DNA of 44,226 nucleotides. It comes from a virus. The stretch lies in IMG/VR virus record IMGVR_UViG_3300032820_000023, positions 1 through 44,226 of that record; one strand, 5' to 3'. The position numbers were made by a program, and so were the translations under genes. Under the pieces are notes generated by a model. It saw only the letters and a list, made by a program, of their open reading frames with translations, did no database searches and was not told the origin of the DNA. Below, one piece after another: positions 1 through 8,279 of the stretch (position 1 is its first letter; the number at the start of each line of letters is the position of its first letter).

Positions 1-135
1 AGTCTTCACGTTCTTCGGAACCGCCTTTATGTTCTTCGGAATCGCTTTCAAGTTCGCTTTCACCCGATTAACTACCGACTTTACCCGACCAACCGTGGGC
101 TTACTTGTTTCGCGGTTTGTTCTTTTTGCAGCCAT
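1..135 (-). CDS. Lysine-rich KAIPKN-repeat protein, N-terminal part (runs off left edge)
   Basis: An ATG at 135 opens a frame that runs without a stop to base 1 (45 codons). The first 24 residues are basic and not repetitive (MAAKRTNRETSKPTVGRVKS, then VVNR). From there it is made of units such as KANLKAIPKN and IKAVPKN. Bases 3-128 are identical to the right end, so the rest of this gene is almost certainly the frame at 43925-44226. Joined, the protein would be about 102 residues or longer. It lies 9 bp after the gene ending at 145. The composition (Lys, Pro, Ala, Asn, with no acidic residue in the repeats) recalls histone H1 tails, so nucleic-acid or membrane binding is an inference. I do not recognise a family. 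Confidence 0.7.
   Translation of the reverse strand, partial: MAAKRTNRETSKPTVGRVKSVVNRVKANLKAIPKNIKAVPKNVKT
3..128. repeat. Terminal redundancy, left copy (identical to 44101-44226)
   Basis: These 126 bases match the last 126 bases of the window exactly. The two bases before the left copy (ag) differ from those before the right copy (ct), so the match ends inside a tandem-repeat array. The simplest reading is a circular or circularly permuted genome whose ends overlap in the assembly. A true short terminal repeat is possible but less likely, because the boundary falls inside a gene. Confidence 0.9.
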
Positions 136-144
136 AAAACTAAA

Positions 145-396
145 TTATTTCACCGCTGCCTCCGCTTCAACCTCTGGCTCGGCTTGTTCAGTCATGGAAG
201 CCGTTAGCAAACTCATAAAGTGATTTCTACCACCGTGAGCTTGATCGAGGTTGAAGCTGATCTGTCGAATCTTGTTCTCCAAGTCAGCTACATGGTTGAG
301 TAGCGTGACTTGCTCCTGCGAGAGATCAGCTACGTTATGTTCCTCACCGTTGATAACAACGGTCTGTCCTTGTTCTTTTTCTTCTTTTTTAGCCAT
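145..396 (-). CDS. Small coiled-coil phage protein (DUF6447-like)
   Basis: 83 residues from the second ATG (MAKKEEKEQ); an in-frame ATG two codons upstream (402) is the alternative. After a charged start comes a short strand-rich segment (VVINGEEHNVADLS), then a helix likely to form a coiled coil (QVTLLNHVADLENKIRQ) and an acidic tail. Small proteins with the pattern 'INGxEYxVxDLSxEQ...LVNHVADL' are common near fibre genes of marine phages, and I believe they are called DUF6447. No biochemical role is known to me. It starts 9 bp after the stop of the giant fibre gene (406) and may be a virion or fibre-assembly accessory protein; that is inference from position only. Confidence 0.7.
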   Translation of the reverse strand: MAKKEEKEQGQTVVINGEEHNVADLSQEQVTLLNHVADLENKIRQISFNLDQAHGGRNHFMSLLTASMTEQAEPEVEAEAAVK

Positions 397-405
397 GACC
401 AAATT

Positions 406-3400
406 CTATGCTTCAAGCTGCTTCACCCGTGCGCTCAACTCCTGCACCGCCTTGATCAGCGGCATCACCAAGTTGCCATATTTCACACCAAGCATTCCGT
501 TGGGTGACTCGATAACCAGCGGGAAGTCTACGCCAGCTTCGTCCATCGCCGCCTTAACATCCTGCGCTATCAAGCCAATGTGCGGTGCTTCAATGTCGTC
601 TGGCCGGTCATCTGCCGGAACGGTGACTGTCTCGTAAACTGCATCCTTCGCCTCGACGGCGGCACTAACGAGTCGGCGTTCGGTGACTTCTTCACGCGCC
701 GGTTCAGCCGGTCTGGTGATGTGCGTCTCTGTCCACTCGTCCTTGGCTTCAACGACAACGACCTCTTCCTTGATCTCCTCTTGTGCCTCACGAACCAAGC
801 GGCGTTCAGTGTGTTCCTCCTTGGCTTCGCAAGTGCAGACGCGCTCGGTGACTTCTTCGACGGCTGGAATTGTGATCGTCTCGGTGACTTCCTCTACGGC
901 TGGTGTGACAGTCGTTTCGGTCTTTTCTTCCTGCGCCTCTTGCACAACGAACGTCTCGCGCACTTCTTCCTGTGCGGTCTGTTGGATGTACTCTTCCATC
1001 ACCGGACACTTGTGGATGACCGGCTCGGTGACTTCGGGTTGCGCCTCGACAGCTTCAACACCTTCTACCGCTTCGACTGCCTCCACCGCCGCCGTCTTCT
1101 CGTCGCCAACAGCTTTGCCTTCTGGTAACTCGTCACCTTCCTCGTAGTAAGTGGCGGCAACTGCCTCAACACCTTCTACGGCTTCAACCCCGGCAACAGC
1201 TTCAACTGCCGCTGACACAACAGTCACGCACGGTGTGCCGTCTGGATTGACTACCGGGTGATCTGTGTAAAGTGGTGTGCGCTCGATGCGCGTCTCTGTC
1301 TCGGTGATCTCGTTGCGAACGTAAGCATCGCCATCGCCTTTCACGAACTCAACGCGAGTCGATTCTTCGGTGACTTCCTTCTCACTGAACTTATGGCGTT
1401 CGCCTACGATCTCCTCACGCGCTTCCTGTGTCACTCGTTCCTCGGTGATCTCTTCTTGCGCGTGTTGGACGATGTGCGTGTCGCTGCGTTCCGGTTGACC
1501 GTGAACAACCACGTTCGTCTCGGTGCGTTCCGCTTCTGCGCGAACAACAACCTGATCCTCGTAGACTGCTTCTTCCGCTGGATGAACGATCTCTTCCCAC
1601 TCCTCGTCACACGCTTCTTGCACAACGCGCATTTCGCGTACTTCCTCAACTGCGGGATGAACTTCCTCGCGGGTTTCTTCCGCACACGCATCACACGCCT
1701 CTTGGACAACTACATCTTCCCACACCTCGTCGGCTGCTTTGACTGCTGGGGAGACAAGTTCTTCGTGAGTTGACTCCGACCACCTGCTTTCACGAATTTC
1801 TTCGGGGAAATCTGCCGGGTTGATCTTCTTAAAACTGACCGCGTTCAGCTTGTCAATGAAGTCCAAGCCAACCGCTGAATCAGCAACGTCCTTCTTAATG
1901 CGAGTGTCAGACGGTGAAACTATTGCCGTGTCGTAGCACCAAAGTCCGTTGGTCGAGTTGATCGACGAGTTCCCCAACATAATGGAATCCCCGCCTTGGC
2001 CAACCGCTGCGTAACCAATGGCAATTTCGTTCTCTACGCCAGTTGCAGCAGAACCGCGTGTCGCTGCACCAAGATATGTACACTCACGAATATCAGTTAT
2101 GGGTGTGCTACCATCCGCCAAGTAAGTACCAGCGAAACTGCCGATTCCTGTATTGAGATCGCCGTCATCAACATTAAGTCCGTAAAGTGCAGCATAACCA
2201 ATCGCTGTATTTTGTTCTTCCGCATTGTCGGCTCCAGCCAATGAGGCATAACCCATCACGGTATTTTTTACGCCAGCGGCAACTGCGGTAGCTGCCAGCG
2301 AACCAACAGCCGTGTTAGTAGCACCCGTTGCCAGCTGCAACGCTTGGTAACCAACTGCCGTGCTGCTGTCGGTAGTAGCAAGCGCACTCCCCGCTTGGTG
2401 GCCGATCAGCACGTTCTTTGTGCCGCTGGTGATTGCGTCACCAGCAGATGCGCCGATGGCCAAGTTGATATTGGCTGCGGCGTATGAAGCGTGTGCAAGC
2501 GCACTTGTCCCGATAGCTATGTTGTCTGATGTAGCGGCAGTACAACCACCTAGCGCATCTTTGCCAATGGCTATGTTGGCGTCAGCAGCACCAGCCAACG
2601 CATCAGCAGCTTGAAATCCAATGGCCACGTTGTAATCGCCGGTGGTCATTGCCGTGCCAGCTTTGTAGCCAACAAGTACGTTTCCGGGTGCGCCAGCTAG
2701 TGCCAATCCAGCATCATAGCCAACACAAGTGTTGTGATCGTTATCGCCAGCCGTGTGCATCGCGCGATAGCCAACAGCAACATTGCCATCACCTTTAGAC
2801 GCAAGCATCGCGGCGTGACCAACCGCAGTGTTTTGATCGCCGTCAGCGTGCGCGGCCAACGCGTTGCCAGCTATGTAACCAATCAGCGTGTTATCACCAG
2901 AACTCGTAATCGAAGCACCCGCATAATTACCAACTGCAAGATTGATGGCAGCAGAGTTTTGTGCAGCGAGTGCAGTGTAGCCGATTGCGATGCAGTGGTC
3001 TGAACCAGCTATGTCTGCGCTCAACGCACCAGACCCAATAGCTATATTGTAGTGTTCCCCACCATTGCAGCCGTCCAATGCACCGTGTCCAATAGCTATG
3101 CAATCGTGATTATCTACTAACGTTGTGCCAGCGTCCTTACCAATTAACACATTGGAATAACCAGTAGTCACCGCATCACCAGCAAGTGATCCTATGATTA
3201 CGTTGTCCTGTCCGGTCGTGATTACTTTGCCAGCAGCGTTGCCAACCAGCGTGTTGTCGCTGCCGTAGACATTGCTGCCACCATCTGTGCCGCCACCAAA
3301 CACACCGCTACTGCCAGCTTCGTAGCCAATTGCGGTGTTGTTCTTACCACCATAAGTAACTCCGTTGCCAAGATTGGTGAGTGCGTTGTAGCCAACTGCT

Positions 3401-6400
3401 GTGTTCTTTGAATCGACACGGTTCTGGAATGCCAATGCAGCATAGCCAATCGCGGTACAACCATCTGCGCCACTTGTTTCCGCGCTTAACGTATGTGAAC
3501 CGATTGCCGTGTTGTAGTGTTCGCCAGTATTCGCTGCGTCTAATGCGTTGATACCGATGGCTACGTTACTGATACTGTCTGTTAAAAGTTTACCAGCATC
3601 TCTGCCAACCAACACGTTGTCATATCCTGAACTAAGTGTGTAACCGGCGTTGTAACCCATCACAGTGTTACTATCACCACTCATTGCTGTGGTGGTGTCC
3701 TCGGTAGAACTGCCAGCAAACCCGCCAACTACGGTGTTGTAATTGCCTGTGCCTCTCGCATAAGACATCATACCTACCGCTGTGTTTCCGTGTGTATTAG
3801 CTATGTCATTACCCGCAAGATAGCCAACCAGCGTGTGATTAGTGCCACCAACAATCGCAGCACCCGCTTGACCGCCGATTGCCGTGTTCTTTACGTCAGC
3901 GTTTTGTGACTCTAGTGCGGCTTTGCCAATAGCTACACAATAATCTGCGCCAGATGTTTCTGCGCCTAATGCGCCCGTGCCGATTGCGATGTTGTGGTGT
4001 TCACCTGTGTTGGCAGCGTCTAAAGCACCGTGACCGATGGCTATGTTGTTATTGTTGTCTGTGAAATTTGCACCGGCTTCTGTGCCGATTAGCACGTTGT
4101 AAGCACCCGAAGTAAGATCAAAGCCAGCACTTTGACCTATTACCGTATTGCTCCCGCCGGTAATCACACCGTTACCGCCAGCGTCACTACCAATGTACAC
4201 GCTGTGGGTTCCACTCGTTATGTTCAGTGCAGCATCCTTACCGATAGCCACATTATGATCACCAGTAATCGTTCCAACACCACCGGCCAGATAACCCACA
4301 TACACGCTGTCTGTGCCACTGGTGAGTGCGACTGCTGCATTATAGCCAATCGCTACGTTGTTTGAGTTGTTGGTGTTTTGAACTTTTAGCGCACTAAACC
4401 CAACGGCTACACAACCACCGGCTGAATCTTCGCTTACAAGTGCCTCGTGTCCAATGGCTACATTACCTACTGCGTCTGTTACACTGCTTAATGCGCTGTA
4501 TCCGATACCTACGTTCTTATTCCCCGTAGTCGTTGCATCCAGCGCGTAGTTCCCCACGGCAATGTTCCAGTTGCCGGTGGCGTTGTCAGAATTGTCGCCA
4601 GCAGAGTCAGCGGCTTTTAGCGCCCTGTAACCAATCGCAATGCAGTCATCTACGCTGGTTGCGAAAGTGGCAGCATCGTTTCCAATAAAAGTGTTTCGGT
4701 TTCCAGTTGTTTGGTATCCAGCGTAAACACCAACCCCTGTATTATAGTCTCCTCCTGTACAGAACCTGAGGCTAAAAGCACCGACTGCCGTATTTTGCGC
4801 TCCGTCAGTTATCGCAGCAGCAGCACTATGACCAACCGCAGTCAGACTTGACGCACTCGTCGCTGCGCTGGCAGCACTAGAACCAACCGCTGTTGCGTTG
4901 CTTCCAGTGAATACAGCAAGTGTATCTTTACCGACAGCCGTGTTATCACTAACGCAATCTGCGTTTAACGCTGATGAACCAACAGCGGTGTTGTTTGCGC
5001 CATCAACCGTCTGCAACGAAGCATAACCAACAGCCGTGTTGTTATTTCCAGAAGTGGCTACGCCTAAAGCATCCTTTCCGACAGCAGTTAAATATGTCTG
5101 ACTACCAGCGGCGTCTGCCGCGTTGTAACCAACAGCGGTTGCGTCGCTGCCTGTGAACACATTGAGTGCCGCTCTACCGACTGCTGTGTTGTTACTCACA
5201 CAATCAGCACCTAACGCAACTTGGCCAACTGCGGTGTTGCTTGCACCGTCAACAGTTTGCAACGCACCCGTGCCAACCGCTGTGTTGTTATTACCGCTTG
5301 TGGCTGCACCTAAAGCACCTTGACCGACTGCTGTTAAATTTGTTTGTGCGACAGCTACATCCGCTGCACCAGAACCTATGGCAACTGCATTGCTGCCGGT
5401 GAATACGTTAAGTGCTTCAAAGCCGACAGATACATTGTTACTGACGCAATCTGCACTTAATGAACCAGCACCAACCGCAGTGTTCTGTGTGCCGTCAACT
5501 GTTCCGTTCAAACACGCAAAGCCAACGGCGGTGTTGTAATTGCCAGATGTGGCTGCACCTAAAGCATCTTTGCCGATGGCAGTTAAACCTACATTGCCAA
5601 CAGCGGCATCTGCTGCGCCGCTACCTACGGCAGTTGCATTGCTGCCGGTGAATGCTTCAAGTGTTTCGTGTCCAACAGCCGTGTTGTGATCAGCGCAGTT
5701 TGCGCCCAAAGCGTCTTTGCCAACCGCTGTATTGTAGTTGCCGTCATCACTAGAACCCAAAGCATTGTAGCCAACAGCTACTATGCTGGTCGCACTTGTC
5801 GCCGCATCTGCTGCTTTTGAGCCAATTGCTGTGGCATTGCTGCCTACGAAAACCCGCAACGCATCATCGCCTACCGCAGTGTTGTCATCGATACAATCAG
5901 CGTTTAATGCCTTATAACCAACTGCCGTGTTTCTGTTACCATCAACTGTCTGCAAAGATAATGCGCCAACTGCCGTGCCTTCAGTTCCTCCAGTTGCAGC
6001 CGCCATTGCGCTACTACCCACGGCTGTTGCATCACTGCCGGTGAATGCTGTGAGTGCTAATGCGCCAACTGCCACATTATCGTCTGCACAAGCCGCTCTT
6101 AGCGTATACGCGCCAACGGCAACATTTTGCAAACCAGATACCAAGGCTTCACCCGCCGCATAGCCAACCGCTGTATTGGCATCGGCAGCATTACTGGCGA
6201 GCGCACCCAGCGCATCTTCACCAATAGCAACATTTCGTATTGCGGTTCCGTATGACGCATTCGCATCTAGCGCATTTTTACCAATTGCCACACTTGAATC
6301 GACACCATTCGCACCGTGGCCAATGTCCAGACTGCCGACTGTGATGCTGCCAGACGGGATACTGACTACGCCAGTCGACGAGATGGTCATACGAGTGGTT

Positions 6401-6804
6401 CTAGCGCCCCCAGTTGCTTCGGTGCTAAATTCAAGTTTGCCTGCGTCAGCCGCACCGTCTTGCGCTGCGCCAACGTGGCACAAATACTTGTCACCATCTT
6501 GTGCGCCAAAATAAATGCTTCCCAATGAACCCGATGTGGCTCCGGCTGTGCGCGTCAGCAAAATATCCGGCTCTCCTGCGTGGTTGATTTGTATATGTCG
6601 GTCTGGCGCAGCGACACCAATACCCAATCGCAACGGATCACCCGCGCTGCCGCCTTCGACGAAGTAAATCCCCTCGCCAGCGTCTTGGTTGCTGTTGTCC
6701 CATTGCGTGACCGAACCAGCACCATCAGATTTGATGATGGGTTCGTTTTCTATCGTAATCCCCTGCGCCCTAATGGCTCTAGGGGGAGTAATTGATGCTC
6801 CCAT
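406..6804 (-). CDS. Giant YadA-like repeat tail fibre with C-terminal S74 intramolecular chaperone
   Basis: 2132 residues. Residues 1-170 form a non-repetitive N-terminal module likely to attach to the virion. Residues ~175-1620 are a long run of 14-20-residue rungs of the form N-T-A-V-G-x2-A-L, the head repeat of trimeric adhesins such as YadA, expected to fold as a trimeric left-handed beta-roll. At residue 1632 begins a peptidase S74 chaperone domain: S1632-D-T-R-I-K1637 carries the Ser and Lys (spacing +5) of the auto-cleaving endosialidase chaperones. Cleavage would release the C-terminus after folding. The domain resumes at H2075-I-G-L-I-A-Q-D-V and ends in a short coiled coil (ELSARVKQLEA). 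Between the two halves sits a ~400-residue acidic repetitive insertion. It follows the head genes and precedes the DUF6447-like gene. Likely role: receptor-binding fibre or tailspike. Confidence 0.9.
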   Translation of the reverse strand: MGASITPPRAIRAQGITIENEPIIKSDGAGSVTQWDNSNQDAGEGIYFVEGGSAGDPLRLGIGVAAPDRHIQINHAGEPDILLTRTAGATSGSLGSIYFGAQDGDKYLCHVGAAQDGAADAGKLEFSTEATGGARTTRMTISSTGVVSIPSGSITVGSLDIGHGANGVDSSVAIGKNALDANASYGTAIRNVAIGEDALGALASNAADANTAVGYAAGEALVSGLQNVAVGAYTLRAACADDNVAVGALALTAFTGSDATAVGSSAMAAATGGTEGTAVGALSLQTVDGNRNTAVGYKALNADCIDDNTAVGDDALRVFVGSNATAIGSKAADAATSATSIVAVGYNALGSSDDGNYNTAVGKDALGANCADHNTAVGHETLEAFTGSNATAVGSGAADAAVGNVGLTAIGKDALGAATSGNYNTAVGFACLNGTVDGTQNTAVGAGSLSADCVSNNVSVGFEALNVFTGSNAVAIGSGAADVAVAQTNLTAVGQGALGAATSGNNNTAVGTGALQTVDGASNTAVGQVALGADCVSNNTAVGRAALNVFTGSDATAVGYNAADAAGSQTYLTAVGKDALGVATSGNNNTAVGYASLQTVDGANNTAVGSSALNADCVSDNTAVGKDTLAVFTGSNATAVGSSAASAATSASSLTAVGHSAAAAITDGAQNTAVGAFSLRFCTGGDYNTGVGVYAGYQTTGNRNTFIGNDAATFATSVDDCIAIGYRALKAADSAGDNSDNATGNWNIAVGNYALDATTTGNKNVGIGYSALSSVTDAVGNVAIGHEALVSEDSAGGCVAVGFSALKVQNTNNSNNVAIGYNAAVALTSGTDSVYVGYLAGGVGTITGDHNVAIGKDAALNITSGTHSVYIGSDAGGNGVITGGSNTVIGQSAGFDLTSGAYNVLIGTEAGANFTDNNNNIAIGHGALDAANTGEHHNIAIGTGALGAETSGADYCVAIGKAALESQNADVKNTAIGGQAGAAIVGGTNHTLVGYLAGNDIANTHGNTAVGMMSYARGTGNYNTVVGGFAGSSTEDTTTAMSGDSNTVMGYNAGYTLSSGYDNVLVGRDAGKLLTDSISNVAIGINALDAANTGEHYNTAIGSHTLSAETSGADGCTAIGYAALAFQNRVDSKNTAVGYNALTNLGNGVTYGGKNNTAIGYEAGSSGVFGGGTDGGSNVYGSDNTLVGNAAGKVITTGQDNVIIGSLAGDAVTTGYSNVLIGKDAGTTLVDNHDCIAIGHGALDGCNGGEHYNIAIGSGALSADIAGSDHCIAIGYTALAAQNSAAINLAVGNYAGASITSSGDNTLIGYIAGNALAAHADGDQNTAVGHAAMLASKGDGNVAVGYRAMHTAGDNDHNTCVGYDAGLALAGAPGNVLVGYKAGTAMTTGDYNVAIGFQAADALAGAADANIAIGKDALGGCTAATSDNIAIGTSALAHASYAAANINLAIGASAGDAITSGTKNVLIGHQAGSALATTDSSTAVGYQALQLATGATNTAVGSLAATAVAAGVKNTVMGYASLAGADNAEEQNTAIGYAALYGLNVDDGDLNTGIGSFAGTYLADGSTPITDIRECTYLGAATRGSAATGVENEIAIGYAAVGQGGDSIMLGNSSINSTNGLWCYDTAIVSPSDTRIKKDVADSAVGLDFIDKLNAVSFKKINPADFPEEIRESRWSESTHEELVSPAVKAADEVWEDVVVQEACDACAEETREEVHPAVEEVREMRVVQEACDEEWEEIVHPAEEAVYEDQVVVRAEAERTETNVVVHGQPERSDTHIVQHAQEEITEERVTQEAREEIVGERHKFSEKEVTEESTRVEFVKGDGDAYVRNEITETETRIERTPLYTDHPVVNPDGTPCVTVVSAAVEAVAGVEAVEGVEAVAATYYEEGDELPEGKAVGDEKTAAVEAVEAVEGVEAVEAQPEVTEPVIHKCPVMEEYIQQTAQEEVRETFVVQEAQEEKTETTVTPAVEEVTETITIPAVEEVTERVCTCEAKEEHTERRLVREAQEEIKEEVVVVEAKDEWTETHITRPAEPAREEVTERRLVSAAVEAKDAVYETVTVPADDRPDDIEAPHIGLIAQDVKAAMDEAGVDFPLVIESPNGMLGVKYGNLVMPLIKAVQELSARVKQLEA
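586..1800 (-). repeat. Acidic ~13-residue repeat insertion inside the S74 chaperone domain
   Basis: Codons for residues ~1668-2072 of the fibre. The segment consists of degenerate units with the pattern E-E-h-T-E-x-h-h-h-x-x-A-x, for example EEVTETITIPAVE, EVTERVCTCEAKE, EHTERRLVREAQE. It is very rich in Glu, Val and Ala, with stretches of VEAVEGVEAVEA. Several Cys occur in pairs or near-pairs (CDAC, CTC). The repeats differ in sequence, so the array is old or diversifying. The flanks are the two halves of a normal S74 domain. Confidence 0.8.
1945..6280 (-). repeat. Array of NTAVG beta-roll rungs with a ~246-bp higher-order period
   Basis: About 90 coding units of 14-20 codons centred on N-T-A-V-G or N-V-A-I-G. 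In the part encoding residues ~215-700 they form a higher-order repeat of five rungs (about 82 residues, 246 bp), recognised by the recurring rung ending DCVSDN or DCVSNN. On the plus strand the corresponding sites lie near 4945, 5187, 5436 and 5684. Two shorter periods of about 195 bp (four rungs) lead to sites near 5881 and 6075. The remainder is less regular. This shows growth by segmental duplication, and it is a region where short-read assembly could be wrong in copy number. Confidence 0.8.
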
Positions 6805-6821
6805 TTTAGGTTCTCCTTATT

Positions 6822-7145
6822 TTATCCAAACTCTACATAGGAAACGCGGCCTGTGCTTGCTGAACAAACCGAAACCTGTCCAACATAACCATCTATACTT
6901 ACAGACCCGCCGTTTCCATCATCAGCCGCCCCGCCCCCCGGCAATATGTAGTGCCATGAAGATGATGTCGCTGATGCTCCCAACTTAACATACACAATCG
7001 TCGTGCCTTGATTTGTGACAGAAAACGCTTTGCGATGATCCGCCGCCGTCATCAAGGTAACTGATGATGTGTCGGAAAGCACTGTGGCTCCACCGTTAGC
7101 GGGAGAGGTAATTGTTCTTGCCCCTGTTACTGCTCTTACTTTCAT
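6822..7145 (-). CDS. Small beta-rich virion protein (possible decoration or adaptor protein)
   Basis: 107 residues, rich in Ser, Thr, Gly and Val, without membrane segments or catalytic motifs. The pattern (alternating short strands, ILPGGG turn, final VSYVEFG) suggests a small beta-sandwich. It lies between the adaptor gene (ends 7149) and the fibre gene (starts 6804), with a 17-bp gap to the fibre start containing AAGGAGAA. Position and composition suggest a head decoration or head-fibre joining protein. I recognise no named family, so the function is inference. Confidence 0.6.
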   Translation of the reverse strand: MKVRAVTGARTITSPANGGATVLSDTSSVTLMTAADHRKAFSVTNQGTTIVYVKLGASATSSSWHYILPGGGAADDGNGGSVSIDGYVGQVSVCSASTGRVSYVEFG

Positions 7146-7148
7146 AAT

Positions 7149-7874
7149 TTAATATCCTAAAACACTTGTTCGTCTAACCTGACCTTGTTGTCTGTAAATC
7201 TTGTCCGCTTCCAGCGTGATGATCCCCTCGGCGTTCTGGTCTTCAGCAGCCGCAATATCGGGCTGGCCGTTGGCCCTTAAATAATCCGCGTATATTCCAC
7301 GGACTAGATAGCTCTCAAAAATTTTAGGGACTAATATTTTCTTCCAATTAGTAGTGTCGGTAGAATCTGGTTGGTGATCCCCGGCAGAACGAACAGTTTT
7401 AGCTTCCCAAAAATGACCAGAATAATAAAGCTGATCTCCTATTTCTAGTTGAGCAGTAGTAATGTCTCCCTTCAATTCCGGCCTAATAATCCTATATTCG
7501 ACATAAAGCGGCGAGGTAGTAGTGAAAACAGTAACTGTTTTGCCAGAATTAGTGTCGCTATCAGTACCATCATCGTACAATATAAAATCAATACCGGAAC
7601 GAAGCGTAGTTTTTCTAGGGTTCTTGTCATACACTTCCAGTATTTCTCCGGCATCTGTTGGATACGCAATGGTGCTTACGCTGTCGGTTGTCGTGACGGT
7701 AAGCTCTGAAATTCTTAAAAGGTCGGGCCAGTATTCTGTTTCCCACGCCAACGCCATGCGAGGGTTTGCCAAGTCCCGAACCTGTTTGAAAAAATGGGTG
7801 GGTAAGTTGTCCCGGTCAAGACCAGCCAACTGTGCTACTCCATAAACTACATTGCTAAATTTAAGCGTTCGCAT
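7149..7874 (-). CDS. Head-tail adaptor-like protein with a possible carbohydrate-binding insert
   Basis: 241 residues. The N-terminal part (MRTLKFSNVVYGVAQLAGL, then a Trp-rich segment ETEYWPDLLRI) and the helical C-terminus (ESYLVRGIYADYLRANGQPDIAAAEDQN) resemble head-completion/adaptor proteins that sit below the portal in podoviruses. Between them, residues ~140-180 read QLYYSGHFWEAK, then a Pro-Asp segment and TTNWKKI. This aromatic spacing (Y..G.FW.A ... P ... W) is that of CBM5/12-like chitin-binding modules found in phage structural proteins. The last 14 bp of the upstream gene (7861-7874) overlap its start. Adaptor assignment rests on gene order (portal, scaffold, capsid, small gene, this gene) and fold-like pattern. 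Confidence 0.6.
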   Translation of the reverse strand: MRTLKFSNVVYGVAQLAGLDRDNLPTHFFKQVRDLANPRMALAWETEYWPDLLRISELTVTTTDSVSTIAYPTDAGEILEVYDKNPRKTTLRSGIDFILYDDGTDSDTNSGKTVTVFTTTSPLYVEYRIIRPELKGDITTAQLEIGDQLYYSGHFWEAKTVRSAGDHQPDSTDTTNWKKILVPKIFESYLVRGIYADYLRANGQPDIAAAEDQNAEGIITLEADKIYRQQGQVRRTSVLGY

Positions 7875-8277
7875 CTACTTCAACGCGCTCGTTTGGGCCA
7901 AACACCTTTCGATATGTGACACGGCCTCGCGGAGTGTCGTAATATCCGTGTTCTTTTTTTCCACCGTACCCAACTTGGGTCTTTCCACTAACGGACTTGA
8001 CCCGGCTCTCTGGATTATCCCGCAAGTATTCCTTCATAAACTTGCGGTCATTCCAGCATTCGTACCCCAATCGCTGCCCCCAGTGATGGTAGGAAGTCGC
8101 GTCGATTCTAGCTTTCTGCTCTCCTATTGCAGAGTGCTTCGCCTCGTCTCGCGCTTGGGTTGCGATATTGGAGGATTGGTTGACCCGCGAGCCTTGATAC
8201 TCGCGAGCCAACCGCCCCTTCAAACTCGCCGCCACAAGGGCAGACATTTCGTCTGATAATCCCTCTGGGGCGTACAT
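7861..8277 (-). CDS. Conserved small head-region protein, function unknown
   Basis: 138 residues, basic and hydrophilic. It begins MYAPEGLSDEMSALVAASLKG and has a Trp/Tyr/His-rich centre (SYHHWGQRLGYECWNDRKF) and a Gly/Lys-rich C-terminal part (TQVGYGGKKEHGYYD). There is no signal peptide, membrane segment or known catalytic motif. It sits 2 bp after the capsid gene stop and overlaps the adaptor gene by 14 bp, so it is translated with the head genes. Likely a minor head or connector protein by position only. Confidence 0.55.
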   Translation of the reverse strand: MYAPEGLSDEMSALVAASLKGRLAREYQGSRVNQSSNIATQARDEAKHSAIGEQKARIDATSYHHWGQRLGYECWNDRKFMKEYLRDNPESRVKSVSGKTQVGYGGKKEHGYYDTPRGRVTYRKVFGPNERVEVDANA

Positions 8278-8279
8278 TA

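Noticed and set aside
3-128. Packaging-type direct terminal repeat
   Set aside because: The identity starts inside a tandem array and within a gene, and the bases just before it differ between copies. Assembly overlap of a circular map is simpler, though not excluded.
580-1773. Long plus-strand ORFs (182, 154 and 171 residues) opposite the fibre C-terminus
   Set aside because: They are the antisense of the repetitive Glu/Val/Ala codons, which rarely give stop codons on the other strand. No ribosome sites, no sensible proteins.
1945-6280. CRISPR-like regular repeats
   Set aside because: Unit lengths vary, units are coding in one continuous frame and there are no unique spacers between constant repeats. 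They are protein rungs.
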